Shown here one piece after another: positions 36,901 to 48,900 of a stretch of 64,000 nt of DNA. The stretch spans positions 51,194,552 to 51,258,551 of the forward strand of contig CM023540.1 of NCBI GenBank assembly GCA_013350335.1. The letters are read 5' to 3'. Position numbers and translations under genes: made by a program. The notes below the pieces were generated by a model that was not told the DNA's origin, did not search any database, and saw only the letters and a list, made by a program, of their open reading frames with translations. Positions within the stretch are counted from its first letter, which is position 1. The number at the start of each line of letters is the position of its first letter. Source of the DNA: Chimonanthus salicifolius (taxonomy: Eukaryota; Streptophyta; Magnoliopsida; Laurales; Calycanthaceae).

Positions 36901-39900
36901 CAGTCGACCTAAGAGGTCCCTACTGTTGTTTTCTTCAAAAGTCCTTAACTCCCTTCTAAAATCCAGATGTCAGGAGACTAAATGACCCTCAAGTCTATAG
37001 CAATGCTGTACTAACTCTTTCTTGTTCCTTGAAATCCGATAAAGTCTTGGGAAAACTTCTTTTAAAAGCCGCTCTCCTAGCCAAAGATCTTTCCAGAACA
37101 TGATTCTATCCCCTTTTTCCAACCAAAAATCTAGTGTTGTCCCTAAAAGCACTTCATGCCTCCTCTTCCCCATTTCTTAACCTCCACCATGATTTAATCA
37201 CCATTGACCCTTTCTTTTCCACTATAACACTCATAAACCAACCACTATTCTCCTCCAAACCATATCTAGCTGTCAAGATTCGGACCCACAAGGCATTACG
37301 TTCCCTCCCGAACCTCCATGCCCATTTGCACAAAAGAGCTTGATTCCTTAACCTTAGAGGGGTTACTCCTAGGCCCTCCTTCAACTTAGGTTTGATAATT
37401 TCTGACCATGCGACCAAATGTACCTTCTTTTTTGTCTCTTTGTCTCTCCATAGAAAGTTTCTAAAGAACCTTTCAATTCTCCTCACAACTCCTTTTGACA
37501 TTTCGAAGAGAGACAAGAAATACATTGGAAGATTCATCAACACTGATTTGATGAGGGTAATCCGCCCCACAAGAGAGACATACTTTCTCCCCCAACCAGC
37601 TAGCGTTCTTTCCACTTTTTCAATGACTGGGGACCAAAAAGTTTCGTTTCTAGGGTTCCCACCCATAGGTAATCCCAGATACGTGAAGGGAAGCTTTCCT
37701 ACGCTGCAACCTATTCCTTCTGCAATTCTACATTATGCTTATAAAGCAAGGTCTCTAGTTGTATTTTGATATATTTTGCTTTCTTTCTTTTGTTTTGACA
37801 CTTGTATCTTCTTTTGGGGTTTAAGTCTCTTAGACCCTTTTTGTACTCTCTTTCTTTTAATATAATCCACCTCTGTTATCACTAAAAAAAAAAAAAATGG
37901 AAGCCCATATGTCCAATGACAACACTGAAGCATATCTATGAAGGAAAGTTATTCATGATGCAAGACCACGTGGCCTCCTAAACATGAGGCTAAATTGCTC
38001 ATATCCAAAATTGAGATAAGCTCCTTCGAAACTTCAATTTTCTAGGTGCCCTTCCAATCATTAATGGGGCAAAGCTTTAGACCTAAGATTGAGTTCAAAC
38101 CTATAGTGGTTCCAAAAGAAGTCACAAACAAATTAAAATAAATATAAATGTTACAACATCTTCGGTTGAGTTGATCCCAAATTGGATCCTCAATACTTGC
38201 AAAATTGCTCATTCAAGCACCGAGAAAAAAGCATAGCAACCATTGACAGGTGCAAATCACCCCTTAATCATCAACTGATCCCTTTGTTGGTTCCTAGGCA
38301 ATATCCAAGTTTCATTAAACCTTAAAAACTCATCATCTGGTTGATCCCTAGTTGAGTCCTCAAAGATCTTGAGATTCTATATCAAATCAACTGTTGAAAA
38401 GAATGTTCTTCCTCCATCGACAACTGGGTCAATCTATAAATAGAGAATTCTCAAGAATTGCACACTGAACTCTCAAACAACATAGGCCAACCAAGGATCA
38501 CAATCAAACTTCTCCTATTGCCCATCTAAGGTTCATCAGCATGATTTCCAAACCTGGAATTTGTAGAGTTAACATATATCAGTTCGTGGAAATGTATTTT
38601 GCAACATCACCACTATACACTGATACTAAATCACTGAAAAGAGAAACTATCGTTCGGGCCATGTATCATGTCTGTCACTCCTTGAGGTTGTAAAGCTCAT
38701 GTTTTCCACGTCCCAAGTGTTCAAGTTGTGGAAATACACCTTATTGGGTCCCACAACCATACCTTGAAGTCAAATTTTCCATGTTGATTAATATGTTTTA
38801 AGCTGTAAATTAATTCGTCATGGTCTTGTTCTCTCCACCCATAGTAAAAAATCATACTCTTCAAATATAATGTTCGTGTAAATTGTGGAAGCAAATCTCA
38901 TGATGCCACAACTGTCTCTCAAAATCAAAAGTTCTCCATACATTCCATGATGCAGAAGCACACCAATGCAAATGAAATCCTCCATACGCTTTAAATGCTA
39001 TGTTCATGAAAAAAGAAAAGAAAAAATGCTATGTTAAAAAAAATAAAAAGAAACCTGTTTCTCCTAAACTTCTCGATTATGGAAATACACTATGGTCCCA
39101 TGATTCGTACAAGATGTGGAAATACACCCACTGGTTCCACGATTATCTCTTTGATACCAAAAAAAGCTTGAGTTGCAGAAATATACCTTATGGTAGTGTT
39201 GTCGCAACTCGGACGAGTCGACTCGACTCGGATGGTCAATCGAGTCAACTCACTGGTCAACTCAAAAACTGGTATCAATCGTCCGATTTTTGCGGAAATC
39301 GCAGATCGTGCGATTCCGAACTCTTCAATAGCACCATCGTGCGATGTCGAAGAAAAAGGAAGAAAAGGGAAAATTAGCAAAAAAAGGGAGAAAAAGAGAG
39401 GGAAATCAGGGGAATAGGAAAAGACGTGCATGGCATGGAAGATCGAAACTATTTGATTGCCTATTAAAGTCTAAAAATGATTGATAAATACCTGGCCCTC
39501 TTACTGTTTCTTTCAAGCAAACAAAAAAACCCTTTTCATCCATCGCTTCTCCTTCAAGCCGTGGTGTCTCCTTTAAGCCGTGGTGTCTGCTCTCTCTGGA
39601 AGTCCTTCAAGCCTTCAATAGTTCGAGGCTTCGGGCTCGAGGTATGCTTCTCTCTTTTCTTCTTTTCGTCTTCTCGGTTTCCTCTCTGGTTTTCGCATTC
39701 CTCTTCTCGGCTTCCTCTCTGGTTTCGCTTTCTCCTCTCTGGTTTCGCTGTCATCTTCTTCTCGGCTTTCTTCTTCTGGGCTACCTACTTCTCCCCTTTC
39801 CTCTAATTTTCGCTGGTTTCGTTGTTTCGAAACCAGAGGGGAAGATTTTTAGACTTTTAGAAGTTAGGTGAGAGGTCCTCGTACAAGAACATCAAGATTC

Positions 39901-42900
39901 AAGAGAGAAGTGGGTGTTTTTTTTTTTTTTAATGTAGACAATCCTCACACGAGTATAAGATACAGTCGTGTGAGGATTGTAATGATTTTAATAAAATGAT
40001 TAGTTTAAAAGACCATAGTTGATCAAGACCATAGCATCTTATCAAAATAAATTAATTTTTTTTTACTATATTGACTATAAAAATAAGTTTTAATTGAAAA
40101 ATATTTATATATTTATTTAAATAAATAGAAGTATAGAACTGATAGTGTTTAATTATTAATTGATTATAATATTATATTGACTATAAAAATAAGTTTTAAT
40201 TGAAAAATATTTATATATTTATTTAAATAAATAGAAGTATAGAACTGATAGTGTTTAATTATTAATTGATTATAATTATATTGACTATAAAAATAAGTTT
40301 TAATTGAAAAATATTTATATATTTATTTAAATAAATAGAAGTATAGAACTGATAGTGTTTTAATTATTAATTGATTATAATATTATATTGACTATAAAAA
40401 TAAGTTTTAATTGAAAAATATTTATATATTTATTGAAATAAATAGAAGTATAGAACTGATAGTGTTTAATTATTAATTGATTATAATATTATATTGACTA
40501 TAAAAATAAGTTTTAATTGAAAAATATTTATATATTTATTTAAATAAATAGAACTGATAGTACTTAATTATTAATTGATTATAATATTATATTGACTATA
40601 AAAATATTTTATTGACTTAGACCTCATAAGCTCTGTATCATCTTTACTTTCTTCTCATTACAAATTTAAGTTCTGGGAAATAAAATAATAACCGATATGC
40701 ATGTTTCTCATTCATGGCTTCATGCTGTATTTTCCAGAACAGAAGGCTAGAACGGCCAAAACATCAAAACTTTCCATTAGGTAAATTTCATATAATTATT
40801 TTTCAACTACATTACCTCAATGCTAGATTAGAATACAGTACCGAATGATTAATATTTTTTTGTCCTCTTTTTTTTTTTTTTGTGGATGATAAATGGATCT
40901 TTGTAAAGATTGTTAAAATGGTTCGAGGCACTGGAAATGAGGGACAAGATGAAGCATGGCAGTTTTGCATTAGATTGGAACCGGGCGATCATGTGCATGT
41001 ACAATGCAACTATTGTAAAAAAAAAAATGAGTGGTGGTATTTATCGAACGAAACACCATCTAGGAAAAACAAAAAAAGACGTAGCGGCATGTCCTAAATG
41101 TCCCAAGTCGGTGACTCAAAAATGCCTTGAATTGATGGGGAACAATTTGGACACAAAAAGAAGAAAAAAGGATGCACAAATGCAGGCTGGGAGACCTGAT
41201 TATTGTTTTGATGATCAAGACCCAAAAGGGAAGGGACCGATGGAAAAATTTATTAATGTGGAGGATGATAAGAAACAAGCAACTCTTAACAGAGTTTGGA
41301 AAAAAGAAGACAGAATCACAGTTTGCAAAGGTATTGCTCGTTTTTTCTATGCAAATGCACTCTCCTTCAATTTGGTGAAGTCCATTTTTCCAACCCATGT
41401 GTGAATTAATTGCAAGATATGGAATTGGGTTGAAAACTCCATCATATCATGAGATGAGAAATACTTTACTCAAAAGTGAAGTTGAAGATGTGGAGAAAAT
41501 GTTGGAAAAACATAGGAAAGAATGGACCAAAAAAGGGTGCACAATAATGACAGATGGTTGGACTGATGGAACGAATCGGTCCATTACTAATTTTCTTGTA
41601 AATAGTCCAATGGGGAGTGTTTTTCTGAAAAGTGTTGACACATCTTCGATCTGCAAAAATGGAGAGAACTTGGCCGACCTTATAGATTCGGTCGTAGAAG
41701 AGGTAGGTGTGGAGAATGTGGTGCAAATTGTTACTGATAACGCAGCACCATATGTAAAGGCTGGAAAAATCTTGATGGCGAGAAGGAAAAGTTTATTTTG
41801 GACTCCATGTGCAGCACATTGCCTTGATCTCATGCTGGAAGATATAGGGAAAAGGAAATTGGAGTCATCTACTATTTCTGATGCAAAAGCAATTGCCAAA
41901 TTCATTTATAACCATGGTGTTTTGCTAAACTTAATGAGAAAATTCACGAACAATCGTGAATTAGTTACGCCGGCAATAACTAGATTTGCAACATGCTACC
42001 TTACATTGAAAAGCATACAGAGATGTAGAGTTGGTCTACGAAAAATGTTTAATTCGGACGAATGGGATAGAATGACGCCGTCCAAGACTGAAGAGGGGAA
42101 AAAAGTGAATGATCTAATTTTTTATAGTAAGTTTTGGAAACGTGTTCAATTTTGTACGAAGGTTGGAATGCTAATTGTAAAATTGCTTCGGTTAGTTGAT
42201 GGAGAGGACAAGCCGGCAATGGGATACATATATGAGGGCATGGATCAAGCCAAGGAGAAAATTGCAAAAAGATTGAACAAAGATGAAAAGAAATACATGC
42301 CATATTGGAAGTTGATAGATGCTCGTTGGAATGATCAACTCCACCATCCATTGCATGCTGCTACATATTATCTGAATCCTTCTTTCCACTACGAAGAATC
42401 ATTTTGTCCCGATGCTGAAATTAAAAGAGGGTTGTATACATGTCTTGATAAGTTGGCCATAGACATAGATGACAGGATTAAAATCGATGAGCAATTACTT
42501 GCATTCAGAACTGAAAGAGGATTCTTTGGGGATAACATGGCCAAATTAACAAGGAAAAGAAAACAGCCAGGTATTTAATATTTAGTTATTTAATATTTAC
42601 TCATTCAGTATCTAAACTTTCAATTTAATTTTTTTAATTTATTATCTCATGTTTTATAGCTATTTGGTGGGAAGATTATGGAGAGGATACTAAAGAATTG
42701 CAACGTGTTGCAATAAGGATTTTGAGTTTAACTTGCAGCGCAACGGGGTGTGAGCGAAATTGGAGTGTGTTTGAACAAGTATGTTTTATTTTTAACTTTA
42801 AATATATTCATGCAATTTCTTAACATATAAGAAGTGAAGTTATAAATGTTTTATGTTTTCTTTTATAGATTCATACGAAGAGGAGAAATAGGCTAGAGGC

Positions 42901-45900
42901 AAAGAGGATGAATGCCCTTATATATGTAAAATACAGTTTACAATTACAAGTGAGACAGACATTAAGGAGTTCAAAGCAAGACTATGATCCTATTTGCTTA
43001 TCGGATGTGAAATCTGATGATGAATGGATCACGGAAAAGGAAGATCCAGCTCTTCCACAAGACAATTCTTAGTTGAATGCGGACGAGATATTTAATGAGG
43101 AAGAGACTAATCTTAGAAAAGAAACGAGTAAGCATTTTAAAATCTAGAAGATTATTATATTATATTTAAAATTTAGAAGGCACAATTTATAGAATATTTG
43201 AATTTTGTAATTAACAGGGGTTTATTCGAGAAAGCGAAAGAGCGTTGAAGGAGAGGACGAAGGCGTTAAAGAAATTAGCGATGGGGATGTAGCAGATGGA
43301 GGAGAAACTGAACCTTCATCTTACTTAGATGTTTTAGATGACATTGATGAGAATGATATTCTTTAGAGTTCAGATGTTTTGTAATTTTGGATAATACAAT
43401 TTTATGAATTATGATGATTTGAATGTTAGCAATTTTATGATATTCTTATTCTATGTCATTTTATATGTAATTGTAATATAAATAATAATTATAGCAAAAA
43501 AAGTAAAAAATGTTAAAACTCTTACGAGTCTACGATTTGCGATTTACGATTAACAAGTCACACCCCTAGATCGATTCACGATCCGAGTCGAGTTTGACAA
43601 CATTGCCTTATGGGTCCACATCTTTCGCCTCAAAATGAAGGAAGCACACTCAATGGTTCCATGATTTATGTATCTAGAGTAGTGGAAACACGTCCTTTGT
43701 TCCCATATCTAGGTCAACTCAGAGTAATGGCTTTAAACCTTTTTCATTCCCAAGATTCAAGTTGCATAAATACACTTCACGGTCCCACAATTCCAACTCT
43801 CCTTGGGCACTGAAATTTTCCTTAGGTTGCAGAGTCACATCTCATAGGTCTTCTAACTTATGTCCATGTTCCAACAGGTAAATCAATGTTTGCTGGTGAA
43901 ATTTGGCTAGCATAGGTCACTCAATCATCCAATTAGTGTTCAAGGAATTCCAAGATCTTGTTCTGCATGTCATGGTAAGTTCTTTCTTTCTTTTTCAACT
44001 ACCATGATAAGTTTCACAAAAGAAGGAAAATAGGAAAAGGAAGAAAGGAACGACCAAATGATGCTATTTCATGAAAAAAAAATCTTAAATCTAATTGTGA
44101 GATTAGCTACTGAATTTACAGACTAATACAATTGCAAGTAGTAACAAATGTTGTATCTAACCTTTGATTAAAGGATTGAAATCTATGTTATTGCAATAGG
44201 TTTTTTTTTTTAATAAGATATCATTGTAATAGATTAACAAGAGGATAACACAAACTTGGAAATACTGGTATGGTACATTCGAGGCAGACAACAATATGTT
44301 CTCTTTAAGAAGAAAAAGGAACAAGAAATGAAGTGTAAAATAATTATCATGGACATCCAAACCATAGAAACAGGTGCTAACAGTGAAAGAATCATGTGCA
44401 TCAGAGCAGTAGAAAAAGGAAGCAAATTTTTGCTTTGGACTAACAAAATTCATTGACATCGTCGTTAATCCATTTCATTGATGCAAACAAGGTCACATCC
44501 AGTTATAGATTCAAGAAACTCACCATTCTCATCCATCAAAATTCCAGATAAGACCAGCAAGAGGCTATAGGTTAGATCTTTGTTCAGAATATCCAAACTT
44601 AACGTGGCTAATGCATTTAATAATGAGGGAAGAAGCTGCAAAAGAAATGGCAATCAATCACAATGAATGTGGTACATAGAATAAATGGACAACTTTAAAT
44701 ATTGTTAACAAAGGGGAAATCGGCTTATTTTGGAGTCAAAGAATCCAAGTCATACCTTTTTTGCTTCAGTAATAACAGCAACAAGTGGAGCATCAGAGAT
44801 TACATGACCAAAGGCTCGATACAGCAAAGATCTGAAAATACATTTGTCAGAAATTGCAGCTGAAAAACCTTGCTTTTTCTTTTTGAAAAAACGAAGACAC
44901 AAATATAACATTGATAAAATTCAGTTACAAGGAATAGGGGAGTGTACAAGAGGTGTGTAAAACCTCACCAACCAAAGAAGAATATAGAAAATAAAAAATA
45001 CAGAATGGTTACAAAGTATGCCCCAGTCCTGGGTGAGAGCAAGGGGGACGGCTCAACTCAAACTCGACGCCTCCTCCAAGGAGACTGTAGGCGTAGCAAA
45101 CACAAAGCTACCAATGATACAATACAATGACTCCCACCACCCTAGATGCATAACCATCACACACGAACAACATCCTAAGAATAGTCAATCGGGAACATCT
45201 GGATGGGTCATTTGTACCCCTATCTTTGCTAGAAAGTCGGCGACACTGTTCACCGATCGTACGGAATACACAAACCTGAAAATACCATTCCTACACGATC
45301 TCCTAATGAGCCTAATAGTGTTGACTAGTTTCTAGGGAGGGTTTACCTTCCCGCTAGCCCAAGCGATTGCATTTGCAGAGTCGCCTTCAATGATAAGGTT
45401 GCCAGTCCCAATACTCGCCAAAAGAGAAATCGCACATGTAATACCCTAGGTTTGTGAGAGGCGAGAATGGTTTCCTTGAAAGTCACTAGGATGGCGTGAA
45501 AGGTTCCATATCGCCAGTGAGAGTTGGATTGTTGTGGGATATAAGCTTGGAACTCTCTCTTTCTAGCACAAGGCCTTTGGAGAGTAACCTTGAGTTGGCT
45601 CGCCAATGCAAAGCTATGTAGGAAGGCGTGTGGGCCAAAAAAGGAAAATATTGTGCTAGCGGGGATAGGTCGTTACAAATGGTATCAGAGCACGGTTCAA
45701 GTCTCGATTGTGGGTGTGGACAACCGATGATGGTTCTAGTCTTTAGGGGAGTGGATTGTAATATCCTAGGTTTGTGAGAGGAGAGAATGGTTTCCTTGAA
45801 AGTCACTAGGATGGCGTGAAAGGTCCCATATTGCCAGTGAGAGTTGGATTGTTGTGGGATATAAGCTTTGAACTCTCCTTCTAGCACAAGGCCTTTTAGG

Positions 45901-48900
45901 AGCAACCTTGGGTTGGCTCTCCAATGCAAAGCCGTGCGAGTCGACATGTAGGCCCAAAGCAAACAATATTGTGCTAGTGGGACGGGTTGTTACAAATATT
46001 GTAACACCCCACCCCCCTGGGGGTGTGGGAATTGTCCTACATCGCCCAGGAGGTGGGCATGGTGGGTGTTAATAAGAGGGGAGCACCCCCTCCTCAACAT
46101 GAGGGACATGGCCAAGTGGCTTGGGTCCAGAAACAAAACCATGTGAGCTCGTGGGGCCCAAAGCGAACAATATCGCGTTGGGGGTCGGGTCGTTACAAAT
46201 GGTATCAGAGAAGGGTTCAACTCTCTGCATGTGTGGGCCCTCTACCTGCATGGTGTGGCCTATGTGGACCCTCTATCTGTGCAATGTGACAGAGCCGAGG
46301 ACGGCTCTGATATCAAGGGGAGTGGATTATAACACCCCACCCACCTAGGGGTGTGGGAATTGTCCCACATCGCCCAAGAGATGGGAATGGTCGGTGTTAA
46401 TAAGAGGGGAGCACATCCTCCTCAACATGAGGCCTTTTGGGTTTGGCCAAGTGGGCTGGGTCTAGAAACAAAACTGTGCAGGCCCGTGGGGCCATAGCAG
46501 ACAATATCATGTTGGGGTCAGGTCGTTACAGCACGCCTGATAGCCCTCAACTTTGCCTTGTTAGACTCCATGACTCCTACCGACTGCAAGAAAATTAATC
46601 GCATTCTACCTTCATCATCATGAAGTACTCCTATTCCTGCTGAACTCGACTTTCCTTTAGTCGCACTGTCAGCGTTAAACTTAAAATGCCACCTAATCCA
46701 CTCTAGGTTTCTTAACCTTTTTCTTCCTTTCATATATCCCTCCCACGATAGGTAGATATCTTCAGGGGAGCACCCAGAGAATTCCTTGCATAGAGAGAGC
46801 CAACAGACTAAATTCCATTTGGCCTTCTCAAAAACCTTTATTGTCGAACCCAATTTTCCTTCAAAGATTCTATTATTCCTCTCCTTCCAAATTTACCCAC
46901 ATGATTGTTGCTGGAATCAGGATCCATGCCACCCTTCTTCTAACAACAAAAGGCCCTCCTTTCCATTCTATGACTGTCTTTCCTATCGTGTTGTTTATCA
47001 CCCATGAGCATTCCATCAGGTTAATGAACATGCGTTAGATCCTTGTCGCATATGGACAGGCACACACAAGAGGTGATTGACCGATTCCTCCCCCCTTTCA
47101 AAAAGAACACAACTTCGAACCTCCCTATGGGAGGAGGCCTCGACTTCTTAGGTTACATCTGACTAAGATCCTCTTTCTCAAAGCAACCCCCAAGAATACT
47201 TGTATTCTGGGCGAGACTTTATTATTCTAGGCCAAGACGCATGGTGGATAATAGTCTTGCCCTAGGCAATAATAGTCTTGCCCTAGGCAGTAGACGGATC
47301 TAAGTATAGATTTAACTGAGAAGACACCAGACGGGTATAAGGCCCAGACCCACCTATCCTTGTAATACCCTAGCGTTTGGGGGAGAGAAGGGATCCTTGA
47401 AAGTCGCAAGTGAAGGCGTGAAAGGTCCCATATCGCCTAGTGTAGTGAGTGTGCTTCAGTATTTAACTGGATCCTTCTAGCACAAGGCCTTTTGGGAGCA
47501 ACCTTGAGTTGGCTCTTCAAAGCAAAGTTGTGTGGGCCCAAAGCGGATAATATTGTGATGGAGGGACGGGGGCATTACAATCCTCTTCCACCATACTCGG
47601 AACAAATTCCTTTAACAAGCTCTTTAGGGAGTGAAGCTGGTCTTCCTCAAAATCCCTGAGGGTCCTTCTAAAACCTATACTCCAATGCAGATCTCCATTC
47701 ACTTCGTTGTAGTAGTCATTCACCAAGGCTTCTCTATCTAATGCAGCTCTAAACAGCCGGGGGAAAAACCTGACTCAAAGAACTCTCCCCTATCCATTTG
47801 TCTTCCAGAATAGAGTCTTGTCCCATTTGCCTACTAAGATCCTAAGACCCCTCAAGAAGGTTGTGCCTATCTTCCCTTATCCACTCCCTAATTTGACGAT
47901 GGATTTGATTGCTAGTGACCCTTTTAATGCTGCCCTATTACCTAATTTCCAACCCCCTTCATCCTATAGATCATATCTAGAGACTACTTCCTCCATAGGG
48001 AATCTTTCTCCAAAGCAAACCTCCAGACTCATTTGCACAACAATGCATGATTTCTGTCCCTCATGCTATAAAGCCCTAGTCCCCCTTCCTTCTTCAAGTT
48101 TATGACTTCGTCCCATTTGACGAAGTGAATGCACTTCTTTTCCCCCTTTCCTTCCTAGAGAAAAGCCCTTCCTAGTTTTTCCACTGTCATAGAGACTCCT
48201 TTCGGCATCTCCAACAAGGACATGAAGTATGTCGCTAAGTTCGTCAAGACAGACTGAATGAGGGTCAACCTACCTGCACCCATTTCAAATCCATTTACCA
48301 GGCACACTCCTTTACCCTTGACCAAGAGGTGGTTAAGGCTTCAATGACCATGGTAAATAAAAAGGGTGATAGTGGATCCCCTTGCCTAAGACCCCTTGTA
48401 GCAACAATTTGCTCAATTGGTGAACCATTTACTAGTATGGAGTAGGACGAGTTCTGGACATAGGCCCTCATCCATTGTCTCCACCTATTTCCAAATCCCA
48501 TCTGAACAAACAGATAGTCTACAAAATCCCACTCAACATGGTCATAGGCTTTCTCCATATCTTTAATAACATTCCCTTCTTCTTATCCCTACGCCTGGAG
48601 TGTATTATTTCGTTCGCTATCATAATTCCATCTAGGATTTGTCAACCCTCAATGAATGCACCCTGTGTTACTCCTATGACCTCCCTAATTGTTATCCTAA
48701 GTCTTGTGGCAAGGAGTTTAGCCAAGAGTTTGTAAATGCACCAATTAAACTGATTGGTCTGAAGTGAGAGAGCTCCGAAGCTCTTTCTTTTTTCGGATTA
48801 AGGTGATTAAAGAGTTTTTTAGCTCCTTGGGATTGAGGTAGCTCGTTCCCCTACAGAACTTTCTCTTTCTCAACGAAAGTATGCTCTCGATCTATTACAG

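Larger units (their letters stand above)
39194..43605 (+). mobile_element. hAT DNA transposon, 4.4 kb, nearly complete but defective
   Basis: The terminal inverted repeats are TAGTGTTGTCGCAACTCG on the left and, reading inward from the right, CAATGTTGTCAAACTCG. An exact 8-bp target duplication ccttatgg flanks it (39186-39193 and 43606-43613). It encodes a BED finger/DUF659/hAT-dimerisation transposase broken by two frameshifts and one stop. It lies in the 9.27 kb MMS19 intron and splits a pre-existing repeat array. Confidence 0.95.
45437..46530 (+). mobile_element. Two adjacent TRIM elements inserted in LINE RNase H
   Basis: TRIM 1 comprises LTR 45437-45677 (TGTAATACCC to GTTACA), primer site TGGTATCAGAGC at 45680, a 79-bp interior ending in a ggggagtgga polypurine tract, and LTR 45757-45994. 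After five bases (aatat) TRIM 2 follows: LTR 46000-46197 (TGTAACACCCC to GTTACA), primer site TGGTATCAGAG at 46200, a 130-bp interior, and LTR 46328-46530. The pair as a whole is flanked by gcaca and gcacg, and the LINE reading continues on both sides. Confidence 0.9.
44870..48838 (-). pseudogene. LINE, minus strand, interrupted by TRIM insertions
   Basis: From high to low on the minus strand: RT with MEKAYDHVEWDFVDYLF near 48555 and GLRQGDPLSPFLF near 48410, the zf-RVT approach (WVWALYPSGVFSVKS near 47350), and RNase H with FKFNADSATKGKSS near 46680 and KAKLRAIRRA ending at 46531. RNase H resumes at 45436 as ISLLASIGTGNLIIEGDSAN and VNSVADFLAKIGV near 45240. A 3' UTR follows to about 44870. 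Foreign blocks at 45437-46530 and 47361-47579 interrupt it. It lies in the 5.9 kb MMS19 intron. Confidence 0.85.

Noticed and set aside
35649..37894. Twin-primed LINE with an internal inversion
   Set aside because: The minus-strand part has its own complete 3' end and poly(A), which twin priming would not produce.
38580..39185. CRISPR-like array
   Set aside because: Units are highly diverged with irregular spacing in a plant intron; there are no exact repeats or unique spacers of fixed length.
41060..42389. Minus-strand open frames across the hAT transposase
   Set aside because: Antisense shadows of the transposase coding sequence.
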